Of a stretch of DNA of 46,948 nt, positions 15,293 through 24,692 are shown one piece after another. Within the stretch, counting starts at the first letter, position 1. Each line of letters begins with the position of its first letter. This DNA is from Methylococcaceae bacterium UBA662 (GTDB lineage Bacteria; Pseudomonadota; Gammaproteobacteria; Methylococcales; Methylomonadaceae), in NCBI GenBank assembly GCA_002299425.1, contig DBNW01000015.1, positions 1 to 46,948 on the forward strand, given 5' to 3'. Made by a program: the position numbers and the translations under genes. Below the pieces are notes generated by a model. It did no database searches. It was given only the letters and a program-made list of their open reading frames with translations, and was not told the origin of the DNA.

Positions 15293-15559
15293 TGGACGGG
15301 GTGATTAACAAGGGTTTGACCAGCGGTACCTGTTTCCCGGCTTACCGACGGCCTAGACAGTAGGTATGCCCGGTTTGCTGTATTCCTAGCGATAAAGCCG
15401 AAACCTTAGTAGGGAGGCGGCAAGCTATCCCTTAAAAACAGCTCACGCTAAAACGGATTTTTGTTACTGAGGAACGCTTAAAAATGCTCGTTTGTGTCCG
15501 TTAAATCGGCCATGAGCGGCTGACCACCCTGTTTTTGTAAGGGGCGGGGTATTTGTCTC
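15293..15559. other. 267-base gap between apbE and the sigma-54 activator gene
   Basis: No protein gene is supported. The stretch is unusually rich in short inverted segments, for example ACGGA (15452-15456) with TCCGT (15499-15503), and CCGG/GGTAAGCCGG-type elements. A leader RNA for apbE (minus strand) is possible, but I could not fit it to a known riboswitch class. Confidence 0.3.
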
Positions 15560-16525
15560 TTATAGCTGAGCAGTAAAACCGTATTTTTGCATACGGTACA
15601 AAAAGGTGTCGCGGGTAAGCCCTAACAAACGAGCCGACTTGCTGCGGTTGCCGCAGGTACGTTGTAGCGCCTGCCTGATAAGATCGGCTTCCAGCTGGTC
15701 AAGCTGTAAACCGGTTTCGGGCAGGAGAAAACCTGCCGGTGCGGTCACGCCTATGGCTTGTCGGGTCTTGAATTCACTGGGAAGATTTTCAGGTTCTATG
15801 GTTCTGCCCGCCAGCAAAATGCTCATGCGTTCGCACAGATTACGCAATTCCCTAATGTTACCCGGCCAAGGGTAAGCCTTAAGCAGCTTGACCGATTGCT
15901 TGCTGAACTTAGGCGCGGCAATGGCGTGAGTAATAGAGAAAAGAGCCAAAAAATGCCTAATCAAATGCTCGATGTCGTCGGTACGCTGGGCCAGCGGCGG
16001 CAGTTCCAGAGGCACCACATTGAGCCGAAAATACAAGTCTCGACGGAATTCACCGGCTTGGATTTGCGTGTTAAGGTCGGCGTTGGTGGCGGCTATAATA
16101 CGCACATCGACTTTGTAAGGGGCGGTATCCCCGACCGCTAGGCATTCGCCGGAATCAAGAAAACGCAGCAGCTTACCTTGCATGGCCAACGGCAAGGAAT
16201 TGACCTCGTCCAGAAACAAGGTGCCACCGTCTGCGGCTTGTAAAATACCCTGGCTGTTGTGGGTAGCGCCGGTGAAAGAGCCTTTTTTATGCCCGAACAG
16301 TTCGGATTCAATCAAGCTTTCAGGCAGTGCGGCGCAGTTTAAGGTGATAAATTTTTTCTCAGCGCGGCCACTGGATTTTTGGATGGCAGTCGCCAAAACC
16401 TCTTTGCCCGTGCCGGTTTCGCCCTTAATAAGCAGGGTGACATCGGTGGCGGCGGCAATTTTTGCGCTGCGGATCAGCGCATCTAAAGAAGGGGACTGAC
16501 CGATAATCAAATTAAAATGATCCAT
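15560..16525 (-). CDS. Sigma-54-dependent activator lacking a sensor domain
   Basis: The 321-residue protein consists of the AAA+ sigma-54 interaction domain, starting almost at residue 1, and a Fis-type C-terminal helix-turn-helix. Visible motifs are GETGTGKE (Walker A, about 35-42), GSFTGA in place of the usual GAFTGA loop, GGTLFLDEV (Walker B), FRRDLYFRLNV, YPWPGNIRELRN and the C-terminal GNRSKSARLLGLTRDTFLYR. There is no receiver, PAS or GAF domain, so its activity must be set by expression or a partner protein, as with PspF. It is ten bases downstream of the TauE/SafE-like gene and probably co-transcribed with it. Confidence 0.92.
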   Translation of the reverse strand: MDHFNLIIGQSPSLDALIRSAKIAAATDVTLLIKGETGTGKEVLATAIQKSSGRAEKKFITLNCAALPESLIESELFGHKKGSFTGATHNSQGILQAADGGTLFLDEVNSLPLAMQGKLLRFLDSGECLAVGDTAPYKVDVRIIAATNADLNTQIQAGEFRRDLYFRLNVVPLELPPLAQRTDDIEHLIRHFLALFSITHAIAAPKFSKQSVKLLKAYPWPGNIRELRNLCERMSILLAGRTIEPENLPSEFKTRQAIGVTAPAGFLLPETGLQLDQLEADLIRQALQRTCGNRSKSARLLGLTRDTFLYRMQKYGFTAQL

Positions 16526-16535
16526 CGCTACCTCG

Positions 16536-17267
16536 TTAATGTGTCGTTATGTGTATTGAGGTGAAGGCCATTGGATTGAGCCAAGGCAACGCGGCTAATA
16601 AGGCTAGGGCAATCATGAACAAACCAATGGCTTTTCTGAATCCGTGCATCCTAGAAAGCCGTGCCAGCAAGCCGGTCATTATACCCACTCCCATCACCGC
16701 AGGCAAAGTACCTAAGCCAAAAGCCAGCATTGTCAATGCGCTTTTTGTGACATCCCCGGCCGTAGCGGCCAGTGCTAATGCCGCATAAACCAAACCGCAG
16801 GGCAACCAGCCCCACACCATGCCGAACAGCAACGCTTGAGAACGGTTTTTCACCGGGATAAGCCGACGGCCGAAGGGTTCGATTTTGCGCCAAAAATGCA
16901 GGCCGATTTTTTCAATGTAGGCAAAGCGGGGGAACCAACCGGCAATGTACAAGCCGGCGCTGGACATTACCAGCGCGGACAAAATTTGTAAAACACGGTG
17001 GCCGTGGACTTCGCTTAAGTGCGCAATGGCGAGGGCTTGGACCAGTCCTGCTAGAACACCCGCGAGCGTGTAGCTGATGATGCGCCCCAAGTTGTAGTTT
17101 AAGACGAAGGGGATCATGGCCAACTTGTTTTTGCGAATTTCAGGACTCAAACTCAGCGTCAGGGTGCCAATGATCGAACCGCACATGCCAATGCAGTGCA
17201 GGCTGCTGACCAAGCCCATTAAAAATGCCACGAAATACGATGTGCTGAAAGCCGGATCAAAAGGCAT
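16536..17267 (-). CDS. TauE/SafE-like (cytochrome biogenesis/UreH-type) membrane protein
   Basis: A 243-residue protein with about six membrane segments. It has the paired cysteine motifs of the family often annotated as sulfite exporter TauE/SafE or UreH-like: SLHCIGMCGSI near the N-terminus and GWLPCGLVYAAL in the second half. Related proteins with the HC-GMCG motif are found with cytochrome oxidase maturation or copper genes, which suggests handling of metal or thiol, but the substrate is unknown. It is followed at ten bases by the sigma-54 activator. The start at 17267 gives a normal length. Confidence 0.82.
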   Translation of the reverse strand: MPFDPAFSTSYFVAFLMGLVSSLHCIGMCGSIIGTLTLSLSPEIRKNKLAMIPFVLNYNLGRIISYTLAGVLAGLVQALAIAHLSEVHGHRVLQILSALVMSSAGLYIAGWFPRFAYIEKIGLHFWRKIEPFGRRLIPVKNRSQALLFGMVWGWLPCGLVYAALALAATAGDVTKSALTMLAFGLGTLPAVMGVGIMTGLLARLSRMHGFRKAIGLFMIALALLAALPWLNPMAFTSIHITTH

Positions 17268-17445
17268 GAATCACCTGAATCACCGAGGGATGCGGGTATG
17301 ACATTAGTTATTATTAGTTATGTGTCGGTTTTTTTACCGCCCAGCAACGGCTGGCTGGACGCTAAGTGTAAATGAGTCGGGGGGTATTGAAAAGCTCTGG
17401 CTTAAGCAGACGAGCGGACATCCGGGCAGTGCCGTAAGCGGTAGG

Positions 17446-18522
17446 TTATTTGACCAACGCGGCGGATTTGATCTGCGCCCACACCGACTGGCCCACGGCC
17501 AACCCCAATTGCTGGACGGAACGGTGGGTTAACCGGCACAGCAGGCGGGATTCCCCCACTGCTACCCGCGCCAGTTTGATAGCCGGGTGTTCACCGTTGG
17601 CAAACGCTTCGATGGTGCAGAACAGGCTATTTAAAATGCTGCTGTCTTGTGTCGGGGTGAGTGCCAGGCTGACATCCTGGGCCAGTATCCGCAGCCTAAT
17701 GGCCTGCCCGAGCGCAAACCCATCATCGCGCAGCCACAGGGCGCCACCGGGAAATTCAGCGCGGGCGAGTTGCCATTGTTGGTCTTTTTCCACGATTGCA
17801 GCCTGCAACACCACGCCCGCCTCCCGGCCAATCTGAACCGGCAAGTCCAAACGCGCCAAGGTCTCCTGCAAGCTCCCTGAGGCGATGGCGCGGCCTTGCG
17901 CCATCACCACCAAATAGTCGGCCAGGCGGGCGACTTCATCGGCGGCGTGGGTGACGTAGACGATAGGGATAGCTAGGCTACTGTGCAGCTTTTCCAAAAA
18001 CGGCAGGATTTCTTGCTTGCGCGCCCAGTCCAGTGCCGCTAACGGCTCGTCCATCAGCAAAAGCTTCGGATTGGTCGCTAAGGCTCGGGCGATGGCTACC
18101 CGTTGCCGTTCGCCGCCGGACAACCGTTCGGGCTTGCGCGTGAGCAAATGGCCGATACTGAGCAAGGCAATGGCCTGGTCTAAAATAACCTGACTGCCTT
18201 TTGCCCGTTTCAGGCCGTAATGCAGGTTGCCTTGTACGGTTAAGTGCGGGAACAGATTGGCTTCTTGGAAGACGTAGCCGAGCGGGCGTTGGTGCGGCGG
18301 CAGAAACAGCCGGTGCTCGTTGTCTTGCCAAACTTCGCCGTTAACGGCCAGATAGCCTTGTGCCGCGCGTTGCAATCCGGCCATGCAGCGCAGCAGCGTG
18401 GTCTTGCCTGAGCCGGAATGACCGAACAGCACGCTAACGCCGGAGCCGGGCAAGTTCAGTTCGGCATCCAGCGTGAAGGCGCCGTAGTCGAGTTGGAACT
18501 GGGCGGTGACGGCTTGGATCAT
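17446..18522 (-). CDS. modC: Molybdate ABC transporter ATP-binding protein
   Basis: The 358-residue ATPase has Walker A GHSGSGKTT (about 34-42), the signature LSGGERQRVAIARAL, Walker B LLLMDEPLAALD and the switch His in VTHAADE. The C-terminal 65 residues form a TOBE/MOP-type molybdate-binding domain, which separates ModC from other import ATPases. The start overlaps the modB stop by four bases (ATGA). It powers molybdate import for Moco enzymes. It closes the operon porin-modA-modB-modC. Confidence 0.95.
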   Translation of the reverse strand: MIQAVTAQFQLDYGAFTLDAELNLPGSGVSVLFGHSGSGKTTLLRCMAGLQRAAQGYLAVNGEVWQDNEHRLFLPPHQRPLGYVFQEANLFPHLTVQGNLHYGLKRAKGSQVILDQAIALLSIGHLLTRKPERLSGGERQRVAIARALATNPKLLLMDEPLAALDWARKQEILPFLEKLHSSLAIPIVYVTHAADEVARLADYLVVMAQGRAIASGSLQETLARLDLPVQIGREAGVVLQAAIVEKDQQWQLARAEFPGGALWLRDDGFALGQAIRLRILAQDVSLALTPTQDSSILNSLFCTIEAFANGEHPAIKLARVAVGESRLLCRLTHRSVQQLGLAVGQSVWAQIKSAALVK

Positions 18523-19202
18523 CTCGATGGGATACTGGGCCTAGTTTTCAACACAGTGTACATCAACAGCAAAACCACAAACGAAAACAGCAGCAAGCAG
18601 CCAGCCAGCCAATGGGCCTTGGCGTATTCTAAGGCTTCAACACGGTTGTAAATTTGTACCGACACCACTTGGGTGCGGCCGGGGATGTTACCGCCTATCA
18701 TCAGCACCACGCCGAATTCACCGACGGTGTGGGCAAAACCTAAGATAGTCGCCGTCAGAAAACCGGGCCAGGCCAATGGCACAGCCACGCTAAAAAACGT
18801 ATCCAGAGGGTTAGCGCGCAAAGTAGCGGCGGCTTCCAGCGGTTGTTCGCCGATGGCGGCGAACGCGGTTTGTAGCGGCTGTACGACGAATGGCAACGAG
18901 TACAGCACCGAAGCGACCACCAGACCGGTGAAGGTGAAGGGCAAGGTGCCCAGCCCCAGGGCCGTAGTCAATCGACCCACCGGGCCGTTTGGTCCCATCA
19001 GCACCAGCAAGTAAAAACCCAGCACCGTCGGCGGCAATACCAACGGCAAAGCGACCAAGGCATTAGCCATGCCTTGGTAGCGTGAGCGGGTACGCGCCAG
19101 CCACCAGGCCAGCGGCGTACCCAAAAGCAGCATCAGCACGGTGGCCAGTGAGGCCACCCTCAGCGTCAACCACAAAGCGGTAAGATCGGCTGCATCCAGC
19201 AT
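18519..19202 (-). CDS. modB: Molybdate ABC transporter permease
   Basis: The 227-residue inner-membrane protein has five to six hydrophobic segments and the permease EAA loop, here EQPLEAAATLRANPLDTFFSVAVPLA, that docks on ModC. The ending VEALEYAKAHWLAG is typical of ModB. The start lies 24 bases after modA and the stop overlaps modC. Length is normal for the family. Confidence 0.95.
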   Translation of the reverse strand: MLDAADLTALWLTLRVASLATVLMLLLGTPLAWWLARTRSRYQGMANALVALPLVLPPTVLGFYLLVLMGPNGPVGRLTTALGLGTLPFTFTGLVVASVLYSLPFVVQPLQTAFAAIGEQPLEAAATLRANPLDTFFSVAVPLAWPGFLTATILGFAHTVGEFGVVLMIGGNIPGRTQVVSVQIYNRVEALEYAKAHWLAGCLLLFSFVVLLLMYTVLKTRPSIPSR

Positions 19203-19226
19203 GGCGGGTTTTTTAATGCCAGGCGG

Positions 19227-19991
19227 TCATTTGGGCAAACCGTAACCGTATTGCTCGATAATGCTTCTGGCTTGTGGTGATTTCAAAAATGCCATCAGCT
19301 CGATGGCCGCCGGGTTGTCAGTCCCGTTTTCTAGCAACACCGCATCTTGGCGAATGGGCGCATGGAGATTGCTCGGAACAATCCAACCGGAACCTTGGCT
19401 AATTTTGCCGTTGTCAATGACTTGCGACAAAGAGACAAATCCTAGCTCGGCGTTGCCGGTGCTAACGAACTGGTGGGTTTGAGCGATGTTCTCGCCCAAA
19501 ACCAGCAGCGGCTGCAATTTTTCTTGCAGCCCTTTTTCTTCCAGCACGGCCAGTGCTGCCGACCCATAAGGGGCTAGTTTCGGGTCGGCTACGGCCAGAT
19601 GCTTAAACGCACCGCTGCCCAGAATTTGCCCCTGGTCGTCAACGAAACCGGGCTGAGCCGACCACAGCACCAAGGTGCCGAAAGCGTAAGTGAAACGGCT
19701 GCCTGCAACAGCTACACCGGTTTGTTCCAATTTCAGCGGTTTGTCCTCGTCAGCGGATAAAAACACCTCAAATGGGGCACCGTTTTGCAACTGCGAGGCA
19801 ATCTTGCCGGAGGAGCCAAACGACAGCTTGGCGGTATAACCGGTGGCTTGATGAAACAGCTCGGCAATTTTGACCATCGGCTGGGTGAAATTGGTAGCAA
19901 CGGCGACCAAGGTGGTCTCAGCCGCTGCAAAGGTTTGGGTGGTGAGCAGCAGCACGGTCAGCAGGATGCGGCTTAAAAAAACGCAGTTCAT
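19227..19991 (-). CDS. modA: Molybdate-binding periplasmic protein
   Basis: A 254-residue solute-binding protein with a signal peptide ending near TFAAAE. Family features are VAVATNFTQPMVKIAELF, then LSFGSSGKIASQLQNGAPFE and VFLSADEDKP, where Ser and Asn/Asp side chains bind the oxyanion, and the C-terminal AIELMAFLKSPQARSIIEQYG. The start at 19991 is chosen for its GGAG site seven bases upstream, and because the longer frame adds residues before an obvious signal peptide. It is 19 bases downstream of the porin gene. Confidence 0.95.
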   Translation of the reverse strand: MNCVFLSRILLTVLLLTTQTFAAAETTLVAVATNFTQPMVKIAELFHQATGYTAKLSFGSSGKIASQLQNGAPFEVFLSADEDKPLKLEQTGVAVAGSRFTYAFGTLVLWSAQPGFVDDQGQILGSGAFKHLAVADPKLAPYGSAALAVLEEKGLQEKLQPLLVLGENIAQTHQFVSTGNAELGFVSLSQVIDNGKISQGSGWIVPSNLHAPIRQDAVLLENGTDNPAAIELMAFLKSPQARSIIEQYGYGLPK

Positions 19992-20010
19992 AAGGTGTCT
20001 CCAAAAAGTA

Positions 20011-21480
20011 TTAAAATCGCAAGAGGCTTTGTACATAAAAATAATTCACATCGCCTGGATCGGGTGCGGAAGGGGCTTGTTGGGCAAATTCACCCTTGAA
20101 CAAGGCGGCCCAGCCGGTTTCCAGGTTTAAACTGCTATTGACATCCCAACGTACCGACAAATCGGTCTGCTGGCCAATAAATGTGCCTGAAGCACCGTCT
20201 CTATCGCGCAGGCCAGCAGGGGACCAAACATCGTTGGCCGAAGCCAGCCAAACCGCCCGATGAATAAGCGTGGCTTGCAGGTTCGGCCGTGGTGCTACTT
20301 GCACGGAAAAACCGGGCGAACTGATGTTGCTACGCGGAATGGCACCGTACATGCCGGTTGGGCCGTATTCCCAACGGCGGGCACCGAACAAGGTGTCAAA
20401 CCCCCCGTTGCGGTTGTCGTTAGGGTCGTCGTCACCGCCGGCATAGTCGTACATGGCGGCCACGTTGATCGGCCATGCCGTGGCCAGTGTGTAGCCTAGC
20501 CTGATATGGTGCAGCCAGGCTTCATGGTTAAGGTCCCGGCCATCGGTGGCAGCGGCACTGGCCCGCACGGTACCGAACTGGCCGGCGGTTTCCCAGGTGA
20601 AATCAAATTTGTCTTCGACCGGCCTGGTATAAAAACGCACCCCAGGGGTAAAATAGCGGCGGTTGCGCGTGGGAACGTGCGGGTCGTCACCCTCGTCTAG
20701 GTGGTACAGGTAGGCTTCGCCGGTAAAACCATAAGGCAGCCCGTACATCTCCATAAAAGCCCCTGAAAACAAAGTGTTGGGGTTTTCTTCGTCAAATTCA
20801 TGAACATCATCCAAAATGTCACCAGCAGCGTTCGGCAAGCGCTGTACCGGAGTGGTGACAAAAACGTTCAATTGCCATTTGTCGTAGTCTTGCAGCCGCA
20901 GACGCCCACCAGTGAAATTGTTGATGGTGTTGCGGAAAGCATTTCTAGCCACCAACCGGCGGCTACCAAAGTTTAGCGTTTGACGACCGGCGATCACGTC
21001 CGCACCGATGCCGCTGTTGAACAGGTTTTGGTCGGCCCAAGCCAGGTAAGCTTGCAAGAAATCGGCGGTGTTAGCGTGGGTGTTGTTGAGTACAGACCCT
21101 GTGTCCACACCTAAGGCGCGGGCGTCTAAAAATTCCGTACCTGCCCGCAATCCTCCTAGGTGGGCTTGCAGCCAAACGGCGGTTTGCAGCGCAATGTGCT
21201 GGTCGCCGCCGGTGCTGCCCGCTCTAAACGTGCCGTCCATGGTCTCATAGCGGGTACGCTGTTCCACTGAAAGATCTAGCCATTTCGGTAAATTCAAGGT
21301 TTCGTGCAGGTTCCAGACGGGCTTTTCAAACCTGTCCGTACCCAGCAGAGAATCGTACATTTGGCTGGAAAAAGGCGAGAACGATGGCCGGGTGTAGGTT
21401 ATTTTCTCTGCCGCTTGTACGCCGCTGTTAGTCAGCAGGGACAGACCGCTTAACAACACGGAACCCATGAGCCGAGCCAT
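20011..21480 (-). CDS. Alginate-export-domain outer-membrane porin in the mod operon
   Basis: About 489 residues from ATG 21480, whose signal peptide (MARLMGSVLLSGLSLLTNSG, ending near VQAAE) supports this start. A longer start at 21546 is also open. The mature protein shows alternating beta-strand patterning, with Asp/Gly/Asn-rich loops such as YDYAGGDDDPNDNRNGGFD, and ends in an aromatic residue (SLLRF), the signal for outer-membrane insertion. The AIGRQ-like segment (here VIAGRQTLNFGSRRLV) and the layout fit the alginate-export porin family (AlgE-like). Because modA starts 19 bases after its stop, it probably lets molybdate cross the outer membrane, rather than alginate. That is inference from context. 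Confidence 0.82.
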   Translation of the reverse strand: MARLMGSVLLSGLSLLTNSGVQAAEKITYTRPSFSPFSSQMYDSLLGTDRFEKPVWNLHETLNLPKWLDLSVEQRTRYETMDGTFRAGSTGGDQHIALQTAVWLQAHLGGLRAGTEFLDARALGVDTGSVLNNTHANTADFLQAYLAWADQNLFNSGIGADVIAGRQTLNFGSRRLVARNAFRNTINNFTGGRLRLQDYDKWQLNVFVTTPVQRLPNAAGDILDDVHEFDEENPNTLFSGAFMEMYGLPYGFTGEAYLYHLDEGDDPHVPTRNRRYFTPGVRFYTRPVEDKFDFTWETAGQFGTVRASAAATDGRDLNHEAWLHHIRLGYTLATAWPINVAAMYDYAGGDDDPNDNRNGGFDTLFGARRWEYGPTGMYGAIPRSNISSPGFSVQVAPRPNLQATLIHRAVWLASANDVWSPAGLRDRDGASGTFIGQQTDLSVRWDVNSSLNLETGWAALFKGEFAQQAPSAPDPGDVNYFYVQSLLRF

Positions 21481-22000
21481 GCTAACTCTATCGGCAAAGA
21501 GTAAGCGCGCTAGTGGGGGTTTAATGGGAAGAGACAAATACGTCATTGGAATTCTGCCATAAAAAGTATTGGGTTCTGTACGGCGGGTTTGTCGCCGCAG
21601 ACCGGGTTACTCATGTAGTGAAGGTTATAATAAAAGCAAGCCGGTTTTATAAACCGTTCTCTCTCCGTTTTCTGTTATCCGGTCTGAATGGGTTTGCCAA
21701 TACAGAGCAGGTTTTTACAATCGGAGCTGCTATAACGAGCAGATGCAACGCTCGGGTATCAGGATACCAACGCTGCTTTTTTCATTTAAACGATATTATT
21801 TAATAAATTTATCTGAAAAAAACATAATGACGCAGCCACGCTAATGGCACAGCCGGTTTTTTTACCCTGTTTCACACACCTCGCTATCCGTCTTTATAGT
21901 GCTTTTAAAACAATCTTTTAATGCTTTTTGACACAGCCGCGTGCATTGACCCCCCGGCCATTACTCCGTACCATAACGACTCCTTTTTACGGAGAAAACC
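21481..22000. promoter_or_regulatory. Divergent control region between the mod operon and speA
   Basis: No gene is supported. The region includes a short hairpin GGTATC-AG-GATACC (21755-21768) flanked by CAACGCT direct repeats, and CTGCT/AGCAG around ATAACG (21727-21742), which contains one half of a ModE-like CGTTATA site on the minus strand. A second half site is not convincing, so ModE control is only suggested. Confidence 0.35.
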
Positions 22001-23836
22001 GTGGACACAAGGCAACGAACAAAGTGGGACAGTGAGCAATCGGCGCAACTTTACGGCATTAATAACTGGGGTGATGGCTATTTTTCCATCAATAAAACAG
22101 GCCATGTCTGCGTCAAACCCAGCAGTACGCACGATACGGTGCTGGATTTGTACGAAATAGCGCGCTCGTTGCATGACAAACAATTAGCCTTGCCGGTACT
22201 GGTGCGCTTTACCGACATTTTGCAAGACCGGGTCAAACGCCTGCAGGCGGCGTTCCACAAAGCCAGTGCCCAGCACGCCTATCAAGGCCGTTACACGCCG
22301 GTGTACCCGATCAAGGTCAACCAGCAGCGGCAGGTGGTGGAAGGCATACTGGCGGCGGACAACATTGGCCTGGAGGCGGGCAGCAAGCCGGAATTGTTGG
22401 CGATCATGGCCTTGTCCAAACACGGCGTGGTGGTCTGCAATGGCTACAAAGACCGCGCTTACATCCGGCTGGCACTGATCGGCCTGGCCTTAGGGCTGGA
22501 CTTGTACCTGGTGATCGAAAAGCCGTTGGAATGGGAATACATCATCGAGGAAGCCGCCCAATTAGGCATCAAGCCGCAACTGGGGGTGCGTATCCGTTTG
22601 TCCAGCATTAGCGCGGGCAAGTGGCAGAACAGCGGCGGCGAGAAGTCGAAGTTCGGTTTTCATGCCCATGAAGCACTGCAATTGGTGGAAAAACTAAAAT
22701 GCGCCGGGATGCTCGATTGCCTGAAATTGATGCACTTCCACATGGGTTCGCAAATTGCCAACATCCACGATATTAAACTGGCCTTGCAAGAGGCCGGGCA
22801 GTTTTATGTCGAGCTGCACCGGCTGGGCGCGGCCATCGAGACCGTCGATGCCGGCGGCGGCCTAGGGGTCGATTACGACGGCAGCCGCTCGCGCCGGGAC
22901 TCGTCTGTCAACTACAGCCTGGACGAATATGCCCATAACATCATCCGCAGCTTTGCCGACATCTGCCGCGAGAAGCAGGTGCCGCAGCCGAACATCATCA
23001 CCGAATCCGGGCGGGCGTTGACCGCGCATCACGCCGTGCTGATCACCAATGTCACCGATGTGGAATCGGTTTACAGCCATCCGGCCGCCGGACAGGCACT
23101 GCCGGTTGGCAGCAATGTCGCCGAACACTACCACGACGCCCAGTTTGCCTTGTCCGAAGCCCGCGCCCGCTTTATCCGCGACAAACTCAGCATCGCCGGT
23201 CTGGCTCAGGCGGAAAACGATTACGCCATCCGTTGCCAGCAAATCAAACGGCATTTGGACCCGGCCAACCAGAACGAGGCGATTATTTTGGCCGAACTGA
23301 ACGAAAAACTGGCCGACAAAGTGTTCTGCAATTTTTCGCTGTTCCAATCGTTGCCGGACATTTGGGGCATCGACCAGGTGTTCCCGATCATGCCCATTCA
23401 TCGACTGGACGAGCAACCGCGCCGACGGGCGATTTTGCAGGATTTGACCTGCGACTCCGATGGCAGTATCGATCAATACATCGACGGCCAGAACATCGTC
23501 AGCACCTTGGCCGTGCACGACATCGGTGACGACGGATACCTGATCGGTTTCTTCATGGTTGGTGCCTACCAAGAAATTTTAGGCGATATGCACAATCTGT
23601 TCGGCGACACCCACGCCGTTAACATTGTCCTAGAGGGCAACGGCTACCAGTTTTATGACTTGCACCAAGGCGAACATGTCAGCGATTTGCTGGATTATGT
23701 CCATATCAGCAGCGAGGAATTAACCGCCCGTTACCGGGAAAAACTGCTGGCCAGTGCCTTGACCGCCGAACAACGGCAAGCCTACGAACAGGAATTGCTA
23801 AACGGTCTGGCCGCTTACACCTACTTGGAAACGTGA
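22001..23836 (+). CDS. speA: Biosynthetic arginine decarboxylase
   Basis: The 611-residue PLP enzyme converts arginine to agmatine, the first step of one putrescine route. The N-terminal segment WDSEQSAQLYGINNWGDGYF and the PLP lysine in YTPVYPIKVNQQ (K105) are diagnostic of SpeA, as are LMHFHMGSQIANIHDIK, VDAGGGLGVDYDGS and ITESGRALTAHHAV. The start is GTG, with GGAG seven bases upstream and no better ATG. It is somewhat shorter than E. coli SpeA (658). The dehydrogenase gene begins one base after its stop, so the two are co-transcribed. Confidence 0.96.
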   Translation: MDTRQRTKWDSEQSAQLYGINNWGDGYFSINKTGHVCVKPSSTHDTVLDLYEIARSLHDKQLALPVLVRFTDILQDRVKRLQAAFHKASAQHAYQGRYTPVYPIKVNQQRQVVEGILAADNIGLEAGSKPELLAIMALSKHGVVVCNGYKDRAYIRLALIGLALGLDLYLVIEKPLEWEYIIEEAAQLGIKPQLGVRIRLSSISAGKWQNSGGEKSKFGFHAHEALQLVEKLKCAGMLDCLKLMHFHMGSQIANIHDIKLALQEAGQFYVELHRLGAAIETVDAGGGLGVDYDGSRSRRDSSVNYSLDEYAHNIIRSFADICREKQVPQPNIITESGRALTAHHAVLITNVTDVESVYSHPAAGQALPVGSNVAEHYHDAQFALSEARARFIRDKLSIAGLAQAENDYAIRCQQIKRHLDPANQNEAIILAELNEKLADKVFCNFSLFQSLPDIWGIDQVFPIMPIHRLDEQPRRRAILQDLTCDSDGSIDQYIDGQNIVSTLAVHDIGDDGYLIGFFMVGAYQEILGDMHNLFGDTHAVNIVLEGNGYQFYDLHQGEHVSDLLDYVHISSEELTARYREKLLASALTAEQRQAYEQELLNGLAAYTYLET

Positions 23837-23837
23837 C

Positions 23838-24692
23838 ATGAACGCAGGATTTATTGGTCTGGGAGCGATGGGACGGGGCATGGCGGGCACTATCGCTAAG
23901 GCTGGGTTGTTGGCCGGTGTTTACAACCGGACTGCGGCGGTGGCGGAACAATTGGCAGCGGAATGGGGCGTGGCTTATTACAGGCAGCCGCAGGCATTGG
24001 CGGCGGCTGTTGATGCCGTGGTGTTGTGCGTGTCGGCGGATGCGGACGTTTTAGCCATGGTGGAGGCTGTTGCGGAATCAATAAGGCCCGGCTCGGTGGT
24101 GGTGGATATGTCCACTGTTAGCAGCGGCACGGCCAAACAAGCGGCGGCAATACTGGCCGAACGTGGCGCGGCGTTTCTGGATGCGCCGGTTTCCGGTGGC
24201 GTGGAAGGCGCAAAAAATGGCACGTTGGCCATGATGGTCGGCGGCGATGCCGAGGTGCTGGAAACAGTCCGCCCGGTGCTGGCAGCCGTGGCGACGCGCA
24301 TCGTCCACATTGGCCCTGTGGGCTGCGGTCAAACCACCAAGGCTGTTAACCAAATTTTATGCGCGGGCATTAACCAGGCTGTCACCGAAGCCTTGGCCTT
24401 CGCCGAGGCGCACGGTTTGCCGATGGAGCGGGTAATTGATGTGCTGGCCGGGGGCGCGGCCGGCAATTGGTTTTTAGACCATCGTGGCAAGACCATGGTC
24501 CGTGGCACGTTTGCGCCGGGCTTTAAACTGGCCTTGCACCACAAAGACTTGGCGATATGCCAAACCATGGCACAGCAAGCCGGTGTTGCGTTACCGCTAA
24601 CCGATCAGACCGTTCAGGATTACGCCCGACTGATGGCACAGGGTTTTGGCGATGACGATATTTCGGCGTTGTACCGGCTGAAAAAACCTTAA
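23838..24692 (+). CDS. NAD(P)-dependent beta-hydroxyacid dehydrogenase
   Basis: A 284-residue member of the 3-hydroxyisobutyrate dehydrogenase family. It has the N-terminal dinucleotide motif GFIGLGAMGRGMA, the substrate-binding motif FLDAPVSGGVEGAKNGTLAMMVGG (about 113-136), and the catalytic Lys in GQTTKAVNQIL. The C-terminal helix domain contains FKLALHHKDLAI. Related enzymes act on 3-hydroxyisobutyrate, tartronate semialdehyde or succinic semialdehyde, and the substrate is not set by sequence alone. It follows speA by one base, which hints at translational coupling but not at a shared pathway. Confidence 0.9.
   Translation: MNAGFIGLGAMGRGMAGTIAKAGLLAGVYNRTAAVAEQLAAEWGVAYYRQPQALAAAVDAVVLCVSADADVLAMVEAVAESIRPGSVVVDMSTVSSGTAKQAAAILAERGAAFLDAPVSGGVEGAKNGTLAMMVGGDAEVLETVRPVLAAVATRIVHIGPVGCGQTTKAVNQILCAGINQAVTEALAFAEAHGLPMERVIDVLAGGAAGNWFLDHRGKTMVRGTFAPGFKLALHHKDLAICQTMAQQAGVALPLTDQTVQDYARLMAQGFGDDDISALYRLKKP

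Noticed and set aside
15300..15420. Possible c-di-GMP (GEMM) riboswitch in the apbE/sigma-54 gap
   Set aside because: Some words recall the consensus, but the ACGCAAAGC core and the closing stem are missing on either strand.
21720..21770. ModE operator or Moco riboswitch before the mod operon
   Set aside because: Only one CGTTATA half site is visible, and the hairpins do not match a Moco riboswitch.
22862..23572. 236-residue minus-strand frame in speA
   Set aside because: Antisense to clear SpeA motifs.
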